Below are positions 17,990 through 25,921 of a stretch of 64,000 bases of DNA, in pieces. The notes under the pieces were generated by a model that was not told the origin of the DNA, made no database searches, and saw only the letters and a list, made by a program, of their open reading frames with translations. How positions within the stretch are numbered: position 1 is the stretch's first letter; each line of letters begins with the position of its first letter. This DNA comes from Acidiphilium sp. PA (GTDB lineage Bacteria > Pseudomonadota > Alphaproteobacteria > Acetobacterales > Acetobacteraceae): positions 124,001 to 188,000 of the forward strand of contig NZ_JAIMBY010000002.1 of the NCBI RefSeq assembly GCF_026191915.1, written 5' to 3'. The translations under genes and the position numbers were made by a program.

Positions 17990-18741
17990 CCGAAAAAGGC
18001 AGCTATGTCGCGCCGGACCGCGAGCAGGGCGAGCGGATTGCCAAATACCTGGCGCGCGCCGGTATTGCGAGCCGGCGCGATGCCGAACGCATGATCGGCG
18101 AAGGCAGGGTGGTGCACAACGGCATCAAGGTCGAGCATCCGGCGACCTTCGTTACGCCGGGCGACAGTATTCTGGTCGACGGCAACCCGGTCGGCGAACC
18201 GGCGCGCACGCGGCTGTGGCGCTATCACAAGCCGGATGGCCTGCTTACCACCCATCGCGATCCAGAAGGCCGCCCGACCGTGTTTGAAAAACTGCCGGCC
18301 GGCCTGCCGCGGGTGGTCAGCGTCGGCCGGCTCGATCTCAACAGCGAGGGTCTGCTGCTGCTGACCAACGACGGTGCCATGGCCCGCCGGCTCGAACTTC
18401 CGACCACCGGCTGGCATCGCCGCTACCGGGTACGTGTGTATGGCATGGTCGATTCCGACAAACTTGCCGCGCTGAAAGAAGGGATCACGGTCGATGAGGT
18501 TCGCTACGGCCCGATCACCGCGGAGGTCGATTCCGCCAAGGGTGCGAACGCATGGCTCTCGGTCAGCATCACCGAAGGCAAGAATCGTGAAATCCGCAAG
18601 GTCATGGCCGCACTTGGTTTGGAAACCACCCGCCTGATCCGCGTGGCCTACGGTCCGTTCCAACTGGGCAGCCTCGCGCGCGGCGCGGTCGCCGAAGTCA
18701 CCGGCAAAGTCCTGCGCGAGCAATTGCCCAAGGACAGATAA
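17986..18741 (+). CDS. RluB/RsuA-family rRNA pseudouridine synthase
   Basis: This 251-residue protein carries an N-terminal S4 RNA-binding domain (RIAKYLARAGIASRRDAE) and a pseudouridine synthase domain with the catalytic-Asp motif SVGRLDLNSEGLLLLT. The C-terminal ITEGKNREIRKVM motif is diagnostic of the RsuA/RluB/RluE/RluF family. The most likely target is 23S rRNA U2605 (RluB), by similarity of layout, but RluE/F cannot be excluded. It overlaps both neighbours, and rsmD next door is also an rRNA modification enzyme. Confidence 0.9.
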   Translation: MTEKGSYVAPDREQGERIAKYLARAGIASRRDAERMIGEGRVVHNGIKVEHPATFVTPGDSILVDGNPVGEPARTRLWRYHKPDGLLTTHRDPEGRPTVFEKLPAGLPRVVSVGRLDLNSEGLLLLTNDGAMARRLELPTTGWHRRYRVRVYGMVDSDKLAALKEGITVDEVRYGPITAEVDSAKGANAWLSVSITEGKNREIRKVMAALGLETTRLIRVAYGPFQLGSLARGAVAEVTGKVLREQLPKDR

Positions 18742-19295
18742 TGGGGGCGCCGCGCATCATCGCCGGCGCCTGGCGCGGCCGCGCCCTGGGCGCGCCACAG
18801 GGTCTGACGACGCGACCCACCGCAGGGCGGGTGCGACAAGCACTGTTCGATATGCTGATGCACGCGCCCTGGGCCGAAGGCGCGGTCGATGGCAATACGG
18901 TGCTCGATGTTTTCGCCGGCTCCGGGGCGCTCGGGCTCGAAGCGCTCTCGCGCGGTGCCGCGAACGCCACCTTCATCGATAACAACCGCGCCGCGATGGA
19001 TATGATCCGCCGTAACATCGCCGCCTGCAACGCAACCGACCGCGCCAGGCTGGTTCCCGCCGACGCACTCAATCCGCCCCAAGGCAGCCCCCACGGCCTG
19101 ATTTTGCTTGACCCGCCCTACGGCAACGACCTGATCCCCCGCGCGATTGCAGCCCTCGATAAAACCGGCTGGATCGCGCCGGACGCGCTGATCGCCGCCG
19201 AGTTCGGCAGAAGCGATCCGCTGCCGTACGGTATCGAACCGCTCGCCGAACGCACCCACGGCGCAGCACGGCTGGTGATCTGGTCCTCGCGGTAA
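18741..19295 (+). CDS. rsmD: 16S rRNA (guanine966-N2)-methyltransferase RsmD
   Basis: This 184-residue protein is full length. It begins with the RIIAGAWRGRAL element, has the SAM motif DVFAGSGALGLEALSRGA and the catalytic LDPPYGND (DPPY type). It methylates G966 in helix 31 of 16S rRNA. The start overlaps the pseudouridine synthase stop by one base (TAATG). Downstream, the first palindromic repeat element begins 84 nt after the stop and may serve as its terminator. Confidence 0.92.
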   Translation: MGAPRIIAGAWRGRALGAPQGLTTRPTAGRVRQALFDMLMHAPWAEGAVDGNTVLDVFAGSGALGLEALSRGAANATFIDNNRAAMDMIRRNIAACNATDRARLVPADALNPPQGSPHGLILLDPPYGNDLIPRAIAALDKTGWIAPDALIAAEFGRSDPLPYGIEPLAERTHGAARLVIWSSR

Positions 19296-19379
19296 TACTG
19301 AGGGGCGTCGTCGTCGAAGGTGCCAATGATTGGGGCTGGGTGGGATGGGCTGGAGACGGGATAAGGAGATAAGGGAAGG

Positions 19380-19499
19380 CTTCTTTTTTGTAAAAAAGAA
19401 GCAAAAAACTTTCTTTAATCTGGGTAACGGGCGTTTTCACCGGCACGGACCCAAATTAACAAAGTTTTTTTTGCTTCTTTTTTGTTTACAAAAAAGAAG
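19380..19499. repeat. Palindromic repeat element, copy A (single core unit)
   Basis: A 120-bp element with inverted ends. The left end has a perfect 10-bp hairpin (19380-19389 with 19392-19401, CTTCTTTTTT/AAAAAAGAAG). The right end has a perfect 12-bp hairpin (19474-19485 with 19488-19499). The inner sides of both ends also pair over ~20 bp (AAAAAAGAAGCAAAAAACTTT against AAAGTTTTTTTTGCTTCTT). Further in, 19415-19425 and 19449-19459 pair at 10 of 11 positions. The core contains one copy of the unit that is repeated in copy B. It lies between convergent gene ends, so it may act as a two-way terminator. Confidence 0.85.
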
Positions 19500-19556
19500 A
19501 ACTTCCCTTGCTTTTTTACCTATTTCGTTATGATATCGTAATGAATTAAGCGTGCA

Positions 19557-20276
19557 TCAGCCCCGCGGGCCTTTGCGCCACATTTTTTTCGCATCGAAGG
19601 AGGGCACGAAGGGGTGGTGCCAGGGCGGGACGGGCGGTGGGGGTGGGCCGAGGATGTCGCGGAGTTGTTCGGGGGTGAAGTCGATGCTGCCGTCGGGGTT
19701 GACTTTGTATTGGGCCATGAAGTCGGGCTGGCGCTCGGGGCGAGGGCGTTTGGGGCGGGGTTTTGGTTCGCCTGTGGGTTCGCACCGGGGTTTTCTTGGG
19801 CGTTTGATGATCTGGGGGGGACGCAGGCCGAGCATGGTGTGGAGGGGGCGGAGGATGCGGCCGAGGCTGGGGTGGGTGGCCAGCAGCTCCAGCACGATGG
19901 GGTCTTCCATGAAGAGCTGGAGATCGGCGCGGGCGGCGGCACCGGCGACGACGGTGGCGGGGCCGTTGGGCAGCAGGCGGATGAGCCAGGCGAAGCCGCG
20001 GGGGAGTGTGAGGGGTGGTTTGGGTTTGGCGGTGGCGGGTTCGCGCTCGACCGGTTTGGGAGCGCGGGTGCGGATGCGCGGGGATTGGGGTGGGCGGGAT
20101 GCGATGCGGGCGAAGCGGGCGATCTGGCGGGCGAGGTAGTTCCAGATCAGGACGATGAGCGGGCCGTGGATTTTGAGGCGGTAGCCGTTGTCGGCGACCG
20201 AGCGCTGCAGGGCACGGAAGATCACCGTGAAGCGCTCGGTCGGGTCGGCAGGCATGAACGGCGCGTTTGCGATCAT
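19557..20276 (-). CDS. Hypothetical protein bracketed by repeat elements
   Basis: I cannot name this 239-residue protein with certainty. It has an N-terminal part with an amphipathic/hydrophobic stretch (HGPLIVLIWNYLARQIARFAR), a Pro/Lys/Arg-rich linker, a second hydrophobic segment around GPATVVAGAAARADLQLFME, another basic Pro-rich linker and an acidic-polar end (YKVNPDGSIDFTPEQLRDIL). The strong codon bias and long open frame support it as real. No Shine-Dalgarno is evident before ATG 20276; Met8 (20255) is an alternative. It is the only gene between repeat copies A and B. It could be a lineage-specific Acetobacteraceae family member, which I cannot confirm. Confidence 0.6.
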   Translation of the reverse strand: MIANAPFMPADPTERFTVIFRALQRSVADNGYRLKIHGPLIVLIWNYLARQIARFARIASRPPQSPRIRTRAPKPVEREPATAKPKPPLTLPRGFAWLIRLLPNGPATVVAGAAARADLQLFMEDPIVLELLATHPSLGRILRPLHTMLGLRPPQIIKRPRKPRCEPTGEPKPRPKRPRPERQPDFMAQYKVNPDGSIDFTPEQLRDILGPPPPPVPPWHHPFVPSFDAKKMWRKGPRG

Positions 20277-20341
20277 GGGAAGGGTTAGACCATGATCGGT
20301 GGGGGGTGAGAAAGGAAAATGTTAGACGAAGAAAGGAAGCG

Positions 20342-21121
20342 CTTCTTTTTTGTAAAAAAGAAGCAAAAAACTTTTTGAGTCTGGGGCACGGGCGGTTTCA
20401 CCGGCATGGGCACGGTGTAACAAGGTTTCATCTGAGAGTTGGGCGGTTTCACCGGCACGGGCACGGTGGAACAAGGTTTCATCTGGGACTTGGGCGGTTT
20501 CACCGGCATGGGTACGGTGTAACAAGGTCTTATCTGGGACTTGGGCGGTTTCGCCGGCGCGGGCACGGACTAACAAGGTTTCATCTGGGACTTGGGTGGT
20601 TTCACCAGCATGGGCACGGTGTAACAAGGTCTTATCTGGGACTTGGGCGGTTTCACCGGCATGGGCACGGTGGAAAAAGGTTTTATCTGGGACTTGGGCG
20701 GTTTCACCGGCTCGGGCCCGGCGTAACAATGTTTAATCTGGGGCTTGGGCGGTTTCATCGGCATGGGCCCGGCCTAACAAGGTTTCATCTGGGGCTTGGG
20801 CGGTTTCACCGGCATGACCCGGCCTAACAAGGTTTTATCTGGGACTTGGGCGGTTTCACCGGCCTGGGCACGGCGTAACAAGATTTTATCTGGGACTTGG
20901 GCGGTTTCACCGGCTCGGGCCCGGCCTAACAAGGTTTCATCTGGGGCTGGGCGGTTTCACCGGTATGGGCCCGGCGTAACAAGGTTTTATCTGGGACTTG
21001 GGCGATTTCACCGGCACGGGCCCGGTGTAACAAGATTTTATCTGGGACTTGGGCGGTTTCACCGGCATGGGCCCAGAGTAACAAAGTTTTTTTTGCTTCT
21101 TTTTTGTTCACAAAAAAGAAG
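20342..21121. repeat. Palindromic repeat element, copy B (expanded)
   Basis: This copy has the same ends as copy A: left hairpin 20342-20351/20354-20363 and right hairpin 21096-21106/21111-21121, with CAAAAAACTTTTT and CAAAGTTTTTTTTG on their inner sides. The element is 780 bp instead of 120 because its core is repeated. The difference of 660 bp equals 13 extra units (eleven of 51 and two of 50 bp, within one base). It fills the space between the hypothetical gene's 5' end and the panE 3' end. Confidence 0.88.
20381..21085. repeat. 51-bp minisatellite, 14 tandem units
   Basis: The unit is roughly CTGGGACTTGGGCGGTTTC then ACCGGCATGGGCACGGTGTA then ACAAGGTTTTAT. Unit starts are 20381, 20432, 20483, 20534, 20585, 20636, 20687, 20738, 20789, 20839, 20890, 20941, 20991 and 21042 (last one partial). 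Units 9 and 12 are 50 bp, each lacking one base. Each unit contains a small hairpin, CGGT-TTC-ACCG. Units 1-6 mostly carry GGCACGGTGTAAC while units 7-13 mostly carry GCCCGGCCTAAC, suggesting block-wise duplication. Long open frames of 17-residue repeats on both strands arise only because 51 is a multiple of three. Confidence 0.95.
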
Positions 21122-21159
21122 ACTCTTGCTTGCCCTTGTCCTTGCTCGCGCTTGTCTCC

Positions 21160-22101
21160 CTAGGGCGTTGTCGCCGTCGTCCGTGCCTGGGCTTTCTCGT
21201 AACTTTTCAGATGGAGATAGGCGATTTTGAGGACGGGGGCGGTTTGGTCGGGCGGGCAGCGGGTCAGCATGGTGCCGAGGATATGATCGGCTTCGATGCG
21301 GCCTGATCGCTCGATGTCGCGCAGCATCGAGGCGGCGAGGGGTGATCCGGCGGCGGTGAGGGCGGTGCGGGTTCGTTGCCATGCCGGTTCGCGGAGTGGG
21401 TAGCCCTGGCTGGCTGCGATCGCGGCGCATTCGTGGGCCAGGTCGAGCGCGATGGGACCGGCGCCGGCGGCCACGATATCGCCGATCGTTGCGCGCATCA
21501 GGCAGGTGATACCGGCGAGCGATGTGATGAAGGCGAATTTCTCCCACATGTCCTGCATGATCGTTTCGCTACGCTGTGTCGCAAACCGGGCGGCGGCGAA
21601 TGTGGTGTCGATTGTGCCGACGCGCGCCGCCTGGCTGGGGTCGCGGGCTCCGAAGGTGAGCGATTCGATCTCGTTCAGATGGATGATGCGTCCTTCGGGG
21701 TCGAGCACTGTCGAGATCACGCATTGACCGCCGAGGACGTGTGCGGCGCCGAAGTGCCGGTCGAGCTCGTCGAGGTGGCTGATGCCGTTCAGCAGGGGCA
21801 GGATCAGCGTATCCGATCCGACTGCCGGGGCGAAATCGGCGATGGCATCGGCGAGATCGTAGGCTTTGCAGCTGAGCAGGATGAGATCGAACCCGGCGGT
21901 GAGGGATGTTGCTGTCACCAGTTTGGGGGACGGGTCGTGGACATCGCCGCGCGCACTTTTGATCACCAGCCCGGTCTGCCGGAGGGCTGCTGCCCGGGCT
22001 GGGCGCACCAGAAATGTCACGTCGGCGCCGGCCTCGATCAACCGGCCGCCGAAATAGCCGCCGATGCTGCCGGCGCCGACGACCAGGATTTTCATGGCCA
22101 T
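21160..22101 (-). CDS. Ketopantoate reductase family protein (PanE/ApbA)
   Basis: This 313-residue protein is full length for the family. The N-terminal NAD(P) motif is GAGSIGGYFG. A conserved Lys is in LSCKAYDL, and the C-terminal helical domain has the catalytic Lys in MWEKFAF plus a late S-S/D pattern. PanE reduces 2-dehydropantoate to pantoate with NADPH, but many paralogues use other 2-keto acids. It follows the thioesterase gene by 3 nt, so the two form an operon. ATG 22101 has GGAG 9 nt upstream; an in-frame ATG two codons later is less well placed. Confidence 0.82.
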   Translation of the reverse strand: MAMKILVVGAGSIGGYFGGRLIEAGADVTFLVRPARAAALRQTGLVIKSARGDVHDPSPKLVTATSLTAGFDLILLSCKAYDLADAIADFAPAVGSDTLILPLLNGISHLDELDRHFGAAHVLGGQCVISTVLDPEGRIIHLNEIESLTFGARDPSQAARVGTIDTTFAAARFATQRSETIMQDMWEKFAFITSLAGITCLMRATIGDIVAAGAGPIALDLAHECAAIAASQGYPLREPAWQRTRTALTAAGSPLAASMLRDIERSGRIEADHILGTMLTRCPPDQTAPVLKIAYLHLKSYEKAQARTTATTP

Positions 22102-22104
22102 GGT

Positions 22105-22545
22105 TCAGCGCTCCATCACGATGAGTGTCGATGTCGCCGAGGCGTAGAGTTTGCCGGCTGAATCGGTCAGTCGCGCCTCGGCGAAGGCGGCGCGGCGGCC
22201 CATGGAGACCACGGTGCCGGTCGCGCGGACCACGCCGGTTTCCGCGGTCAGCGCCCGGTGATAGGCGACTTTGAGTTCCAGCGTCGAATAGGCCTGCGAG
22301 GGGCTCAGCCGGGAATGCACCGCGCAGCCGCAGGCGGAATCCAGCAGGGTCGCCGCGTAGCCGCCGTGCACCGTGCCGATCGGGTTATAGACCTCGGTTC
22401 CCGGTCTGCCTTCGAACACCACGCGACCGTCTGCCACCTCGATAAGATCGAACCCCATGGTGCGGCCGATTCCGGGCATTTTGCCGGCGGCGATCAGGGC
22501 GCGGAGGGTTTCGAGCCCGTTTGGTGTGTGCGTGTGTTCGCTCAT
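22105..22545 (-). CDS. PaaI-family hotdog thioesterase
   Basis: This 146-residue protein has the PaaI/YdiI-type hotdog fold. The signature NPIGTVHGGYAATLLDSACG (the HGG loop and following acidic residue) is clear. Then come LELKVAYHRAL and the late strand GRRAAFAEARLTD. Enzymes of this group hydrolyse acyl-CoA thioesters. AAGGA lies 7 nt before the ATG. It is the first gene of a two-gene operon with panE, divergent from hxlR and under what looks like a shared operator. Confidence 0.85.
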   Translation of the reverse strand: MSEHTHTPNGLETLRALIAAGKMPGIGRTMGFDLIEVADGRVVFEGRPGTEVYNPIGTVHGGYAATLLDSACGCAVHSRLSPSQAYSTLELKVAYHRALTAETGVVRATGTVVSMGRRAAFAEARLTDSAGKLYASATSTLIVMER

Positions 22546-22575
22546 GTGCTGGTCCTTCAGGGTACTGACCTCACG

Positions 22576-22633
22576 TTTATCACTTGCATGGTGATAGTGA
22601 CAAGCCTATAAAGCTTGCATCGTGAAAGTGACA
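22576..22633. promoter_or_regulatory. Divergent promoters and HxlR-type operators
   Basis: For hxlR (+): a -35 TTGCAT (22584-22589), a 17-nt spacer and a -10 TATAAA (22607-22612). For the thioesterase (-): a -35 TTGTCA (complement of 22598-22603), a 16-nt spacer and a weaker -10 GATAAA (complement of 22576-22581). Two near-identical 20-bp direct repeats, CTTGCATGGTGATAGTGACA (22583-22602) and CTTGCATCGTGAAAGTGACA (22614-22633; 18 of 20 match), start 31 bp apart, three helical turns. The first overlaps an inverted repeat TATCAC-N7-GTGATA (22578-22596). A repressor bound here would cover both promoters. Binding by the neighbouring HxlR protein is inferred. Confidence 0.6.
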
Positions 22634-22651
22634 TGACGGGACATAAATTCG

Positions 22652-23170
22652 ATGCAGCGCAAGAGTTTCGGCAATCTGCAATGTCCGATTGCCCGCAGTC
22701 TTGAACGGGTGGGCGAGTGGTGGAGCATTTTGATTTTGCGGGATGCGTTCCATGGCCTGACGCGGTTCGACGAGTTTCAGAAAAGCCTGGATATTGCCCC
22801 GAACATGCTGACGCGGCGGCTGCAGGCGCTGGTGGAGTCTGAGCTGCTGGAGAAGCGGCGCTACAGTGAGCATCCTCCCCGCTACGACTATGTTCTGACC
22901 GAGCGCGGCCGGGATTTCCGGCCCGTGCTGTGGGCTTTGCTGGCCTGGGGCAACAGGCATTTCGCACCGGAGGGGCCGAGTGTCGTGCTGGTCGATCAGG
23001 AGACCGGGGCGGAGGTGGTGCCGGTCATGGTGGATGAGCGGACCGGCAGGCGCCTGGAGTCGGGCCGGTATCGCTCGGCACCGGGCCCCGCGGCCGATGC
23101 GCGGACGCGGGCGCGGCACGGCGGACCACCGGGCGCCGTTGTTGCGACGGAAGGCGACGACGCGCCATGA
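22652..23170 (+). CDS. HxlR-family transcriptional regulator
   Basis: This 172-residue protein has an N-terminal HxlR winged helix (CPIARSLERVGEWWSILILRD, then FDEFQKSLDIAPNMLTRRL, then the wing RYSEHPPRYDYVLTERG). The ~60-residue C-terminal tail is extra and Arg/Pro rich. HxlR proteins sense electrophiles or quinones, often through a Cys near residue 11; C11 is present here (NLQCP). Its gene runs directly into emrA (ATGA overlap), so it probably controls the efflux genes, itself and the divergent thioesterase/panE pair. Confidence 0.9.
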   Translation: MQRKSFGNLQCPIARSLERVGEWWSILILRDAFHGLTRFDEFQKSLDIAPNMLTRRLQALVESELLEKRRYSEHPPRYDYVLTERGRDFRPVLWALLAWGNRHFAPEGPSVVLVDQETGAEVVPVMVDERTGRRLESGRYRSAPGPAADARTRARHGGPPGAVVATEGDDAP

Positions 23171-24258
23171 GCCAGACGATGGCCGCAGCGGATCGCGATG
23201 GTAACGCCGTGGCGGGCCGGCGGCGATTTCGCAGACGCGTGGTTCTGCTGCTCGGTCTGGTGATCGTGCTCGGCGGCGCTTCATGGTACGTGCGGCGGTG
23301 GTGGACCGTGGGGCGGTTCGTCGCGAGCACCGATGATGCCTATGTTGGGGGTGACGTCACGCCGATTTCACCCCATGTCGCCGGGTTCGTCGGTGCGGTG
23401 CTGGTGCGCGACAATCAATATGTCCATGCCGGTCAGCCGATCATCGCGCTGCGGGGGCATGATTTGCGGGCGGCGCGGGCGCGGGCGGCCGCGATCGTTC
23501 GGGCGCGGTCGGCGGCGCTCGCGCAACTGGCGGCGGACATCGATTATCAGCATGCGATGATCGCATCGGCGGCGGCCGATCTGGCGGCGCGGGAGGCGGA
23601 TGCCGCGTTCGCGGCGAGCGATGCCGCGCGGTATCGGGTGCTGGCACGGTCGGGGGCGAATTCGCGCCAAGACGCGCAGAAGGCGCTGGCGGCGGCGCAG
23701 GCGGCGCGGGCGGGTGTCGCGGCGTCCCGCGCGGCCCTGACGGCCGCGAGACGGCAGCTCGCCGTGCTTGCGACCCGGATCGTCCAGGCGCATGCGGCCA
23801 AGGCGGCGGCGGTGGCGGATCTGAGGCTCGCGCAGCTCAAGGTGGGTTACACGATCATTCGCGCGCCGATCGATGGTTATGTCGGGAATCGGGCCGCCCA
23901 GGCCGGTGCCTATGTAACCGCCGGCAGCTACCTGTTGTCGATCGTCCCGGCGCGGGGTTTATGGGTGGACGCCAATTTCAAGGAGGACGACCTTGCGGCG
24001 ATCCGGCCGGGTCAGCCGGTGCGGATCGTGGCGGACGTGCTGCCGGCGCGGGTGTTTCACGGTCATGTCGAAAGCCTGGCACCGGCGAGCGGTGCGGTCT
24101 TCAGCGTGATCCCGGCGCAGAACGCCACGGGCAATTTCACGAAGATCGTGCAGCGGGTGCCGGTGCGGATTGCGCTGGACGGTGGTGCGGCGACGCTCGG
24201 CAGGCTGCGGCCGGGGCTATCGGCGACGGTCAGCGTCGATACCAAGGCCGCGCGATGA
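23167..24258 (+). CDS. emrA: HlyD-family membrane fusion protein, EmrA type
   Basis: This 363-residue protein has a short cytoplasmic N-terminus, one membrane anchor (VVLLLGLVIVLGGASWYV, residues ~23-40) and a biotinyl-lipoyl half-motif starting STDDAYVGGDVTPISPHVAG. A long Ala/Arg-rich coiled-coil hairpin spans ~90-200. The second lipoyl half and barrel follow (IRAPIDGYVGNRAAQ). It is the periplasmic adaptor for the MFS pump encoded next. The start overlaps the hxlR stop, and the stop overlaps the emrB start, so three genes are coupled. Confidence 0.9.
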   Translation: MSQTMAAADRDGNAVAGRRRFRRRVVLLLGLVIVLGGASWYVRRWWTVGRFVASTDDAYVGGDVTPISPHVAGFVGAVLVRDNQYVHAGQPIIALRGHDLRAARARAAAIVRARSAALAQLAADIDYQHAMIASAAADLAAREADAAFAASDAARYRVLARSGANSRQDAQKALAAAQAARAGVAASRAALTAARRQLAVLATRIVQAHAAKAAAVADLRLAQLKVGYTIIRAPIDGYVGNRAAQAGAYVTAGSYLLSIVPARGLWVDANFKEDDLAAIRPGQPVRIVADVLPARVFHGHVESLAPASGAVFSVIPAQNATGNFTKIVQRVPVRIALDGGAATLGRLRPGLSATVSVDTKAAR

Positions 24259-25790
24259 GGGCGATTTTGCCTTTCGCCGTGATGTGCGTGGGGATGTTCG
24301 TCGCATTGCTCGATATTCAGATCGTTGCATCGTCCTTGCAGGATATCGGCGGCGGTTTGTCGGCCGCGCAGGACCAGATTTCCTGGGTGCAGACCGCTTA
24401 TCTGATCGCCGAGATCATCATGATCCCGTTATCGGGCTGGCTGACCCGGGTGTTTTCGACCCGCTGGCTGTTCAGCGTCTCGGCGCTCGGTTTTACGGTC
24501 AGCTCGATGTTGTGCGGGTTTGCGTGGAATATCGACAGCATGATCGTCTTTCGTGCGATGCAGGGGTTGCTGGGCGCTTCGATGATTCCGACCGTGTTCA
24601 CCTCGTCGTTTCATTACTTTCCTGGCCCGCGCCGGGTCTATGCCGCCGCCGTGATCGGCACGATCGCCTCGGTGGCGCCCTCGCTCGGTCCGGTGATCGG
24701 CGGTTGGATCACCGATACACTCGGCTGGCCGTGGCTGTTTTATGTCAATCTGATCCCTGGTGTTCTGGTGGCGGCGGGCGTGGCTGCCATGGTGGATATC
24801 GACCGGCCGGACCTGTCGTTGCTGCGTGGTGCGGATTATCCGGGGATTGCGCTGATGGCGGTGGCGCTCGGTACGCTGGAATACGTGCTGGAGGAAGGCG
24901 CGCGGTGGAACTGGTTCAGCGATCGGACCATCCGGATCTGCGCGATCGCCGCGGCGGTGAGTTTCGTGCTGTTCCTGTGGCGGAGCTTGACCTTCGCCAA
25001 TCCCGTGGTCGATCTGCGCGCCTTCGGCAATCGTAATTTCAGCATCGGGTGCGTTCTGTCGTTCATCACCGGGATCGGGATTTTTTCGACGATCTATCTG
25101 ACACCGCTGTTTCTGGGCTATGTGCGCGGCTATTCAGCCTGGCAGACCGGGGTTGCGGTGTTTACCACCGGGCTTGCCTCGCTGGCGGGTGTGCCTGTCT
25201 ATATCGCGCTGGCGCGAAAATTTGATGGCCGCTGGCTGATGATGTTCGGCCTTGCGTGTTTTGGGTTATCGATGGTGAGTTTCAGTGCCATCACGAGCGA
25301 CTGGGGCGGCGGACAATTGCTGATGCCGCAGGTGATCCGGGGCTTTCCGCAGGTGTTTGCCGTGGCGCCCAGCGTGACGCTGGGGCTGGGCAGTCTGAGC
25401 CCGGCGCGGCTGAAATATGCCAGCGGCCTGTTCAACATGATGCGCAATCTGGGTGGTGCGGTGGGAATTGCGGTGAGTGGCGCGGTTCTGAACGATCGGA
25501 CCAATCTTCATTTCACCACCATCGCCTCGGCGCTGACACCGGCGAACGGGCCGATGACGCGGCTGCTCGGCCGCCTTTCGGCGCGCTATGGGGCCATGCC
25601 GGGCGCGCCGGGTGGCGGTGTGCCGGCATCGCTGCTGCGGTTGCGCACCCTTGCGTATCAGCAGGCATCGACCCTGGCCTTCGCGGATGCGTTCCGTATC
25701 GTGATGCTGGCGTTCGGGTTCGCCACGGTTCTGGTGCTCTTCATGCGGAAGGTGACGCCGCCGAAAGCACCGCCGGCCGGCGCCCATTGA
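24255..25790 (+). CDS. emrB: DHA2-family MFS drug efflux transporter, EmrB type
   Basis: This 511-residue protein is predicted to have 14 membrane helices. Family motifs are visible: motif D1 LDIQIVASSLQDIGG near the N-terminus, RAMQGLLGASMIPT, and antiporter motif C-like IASVAPSLGPVIGGWITDT. With EmrA and an outer-membrane channel it exports hydrophobic toxic compounds using the proton gradient. No TolC-type gene is present here. ATG 24255 overlaps the emrA stop (ATGA). The 131 nt to the convergent bciA gene show no clear hairpin. Confidence 0.9.
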   Translation: MRAILPFAVMCVGMFVALLDIQIVASSLQDIGGGLSAAQDQISWVQTAYLIAEIIMIPLSGWLTRVFSTRWLFSVSALGFTVSSMLCGFAWNIDSMIVFRAMQGLLGASMIPTVFTSSFHYFPGPRRVYAAAVIGTIASVAPSLGPVIGGWITDTLGWPWLFYVNLIPGVLVAAGVAAMVDIDRPDLSLLRGADYPGIALMAVALGTLEYVLEEGARWNWFSDRTIRICAIAAAVSFVLFLWRSLTFANPVVDLRAFGNRNFSIGCVLSFITGIGIFSTIYLTPLFLGYVRGYSAWQTGVAVFTTGLASLAGVPVYIALARKFDGRWLMMFGLACFGLSMVSFSAITSDWGGGQLLMPQVIRGFPQVFAVAPSVTLGLGSLSPARLKYASGLFNMMRNLGGAVGIAVSGAVLNDRTNLHFTTIASALTPANGPMTRLLGRLSARYGAMPGAPGGGVPASLLRLRTLAYQQASTLAFADAFRIVMLAFGFATVLVLFMRKVTPPKAPPAGAH

Positions 25791-25921
25791 TCGCGCTCCT
25801 CGTGGCGCCGGTGCGCGGCGAGCGGTGCGACGGCTCTGGCGGGGACACGGCGGTCCGGGATGGGGTTTCGAGTGGCCGGGCGCTGGGTTTTATGAAGGAC
25901 GCGCCGCTGTTCAGCCTGGGT

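Noticed and set aside
19380-21121. CRISPR array
   Set aside because: The repeats are head-to-tail 51-bp units without unique spacers, and no cas genes are nearby.
20267-21230. Long open frames on both strands across the repeat array, coding for 17-residue repeats
   Set aside because: The 51-bp unit is a multiple of three, so any stop-free frame stays open. Two 50-bp units (20789 and 20941) shift the frame, giving broken overlapping ORFs, which argues against selection for protein.
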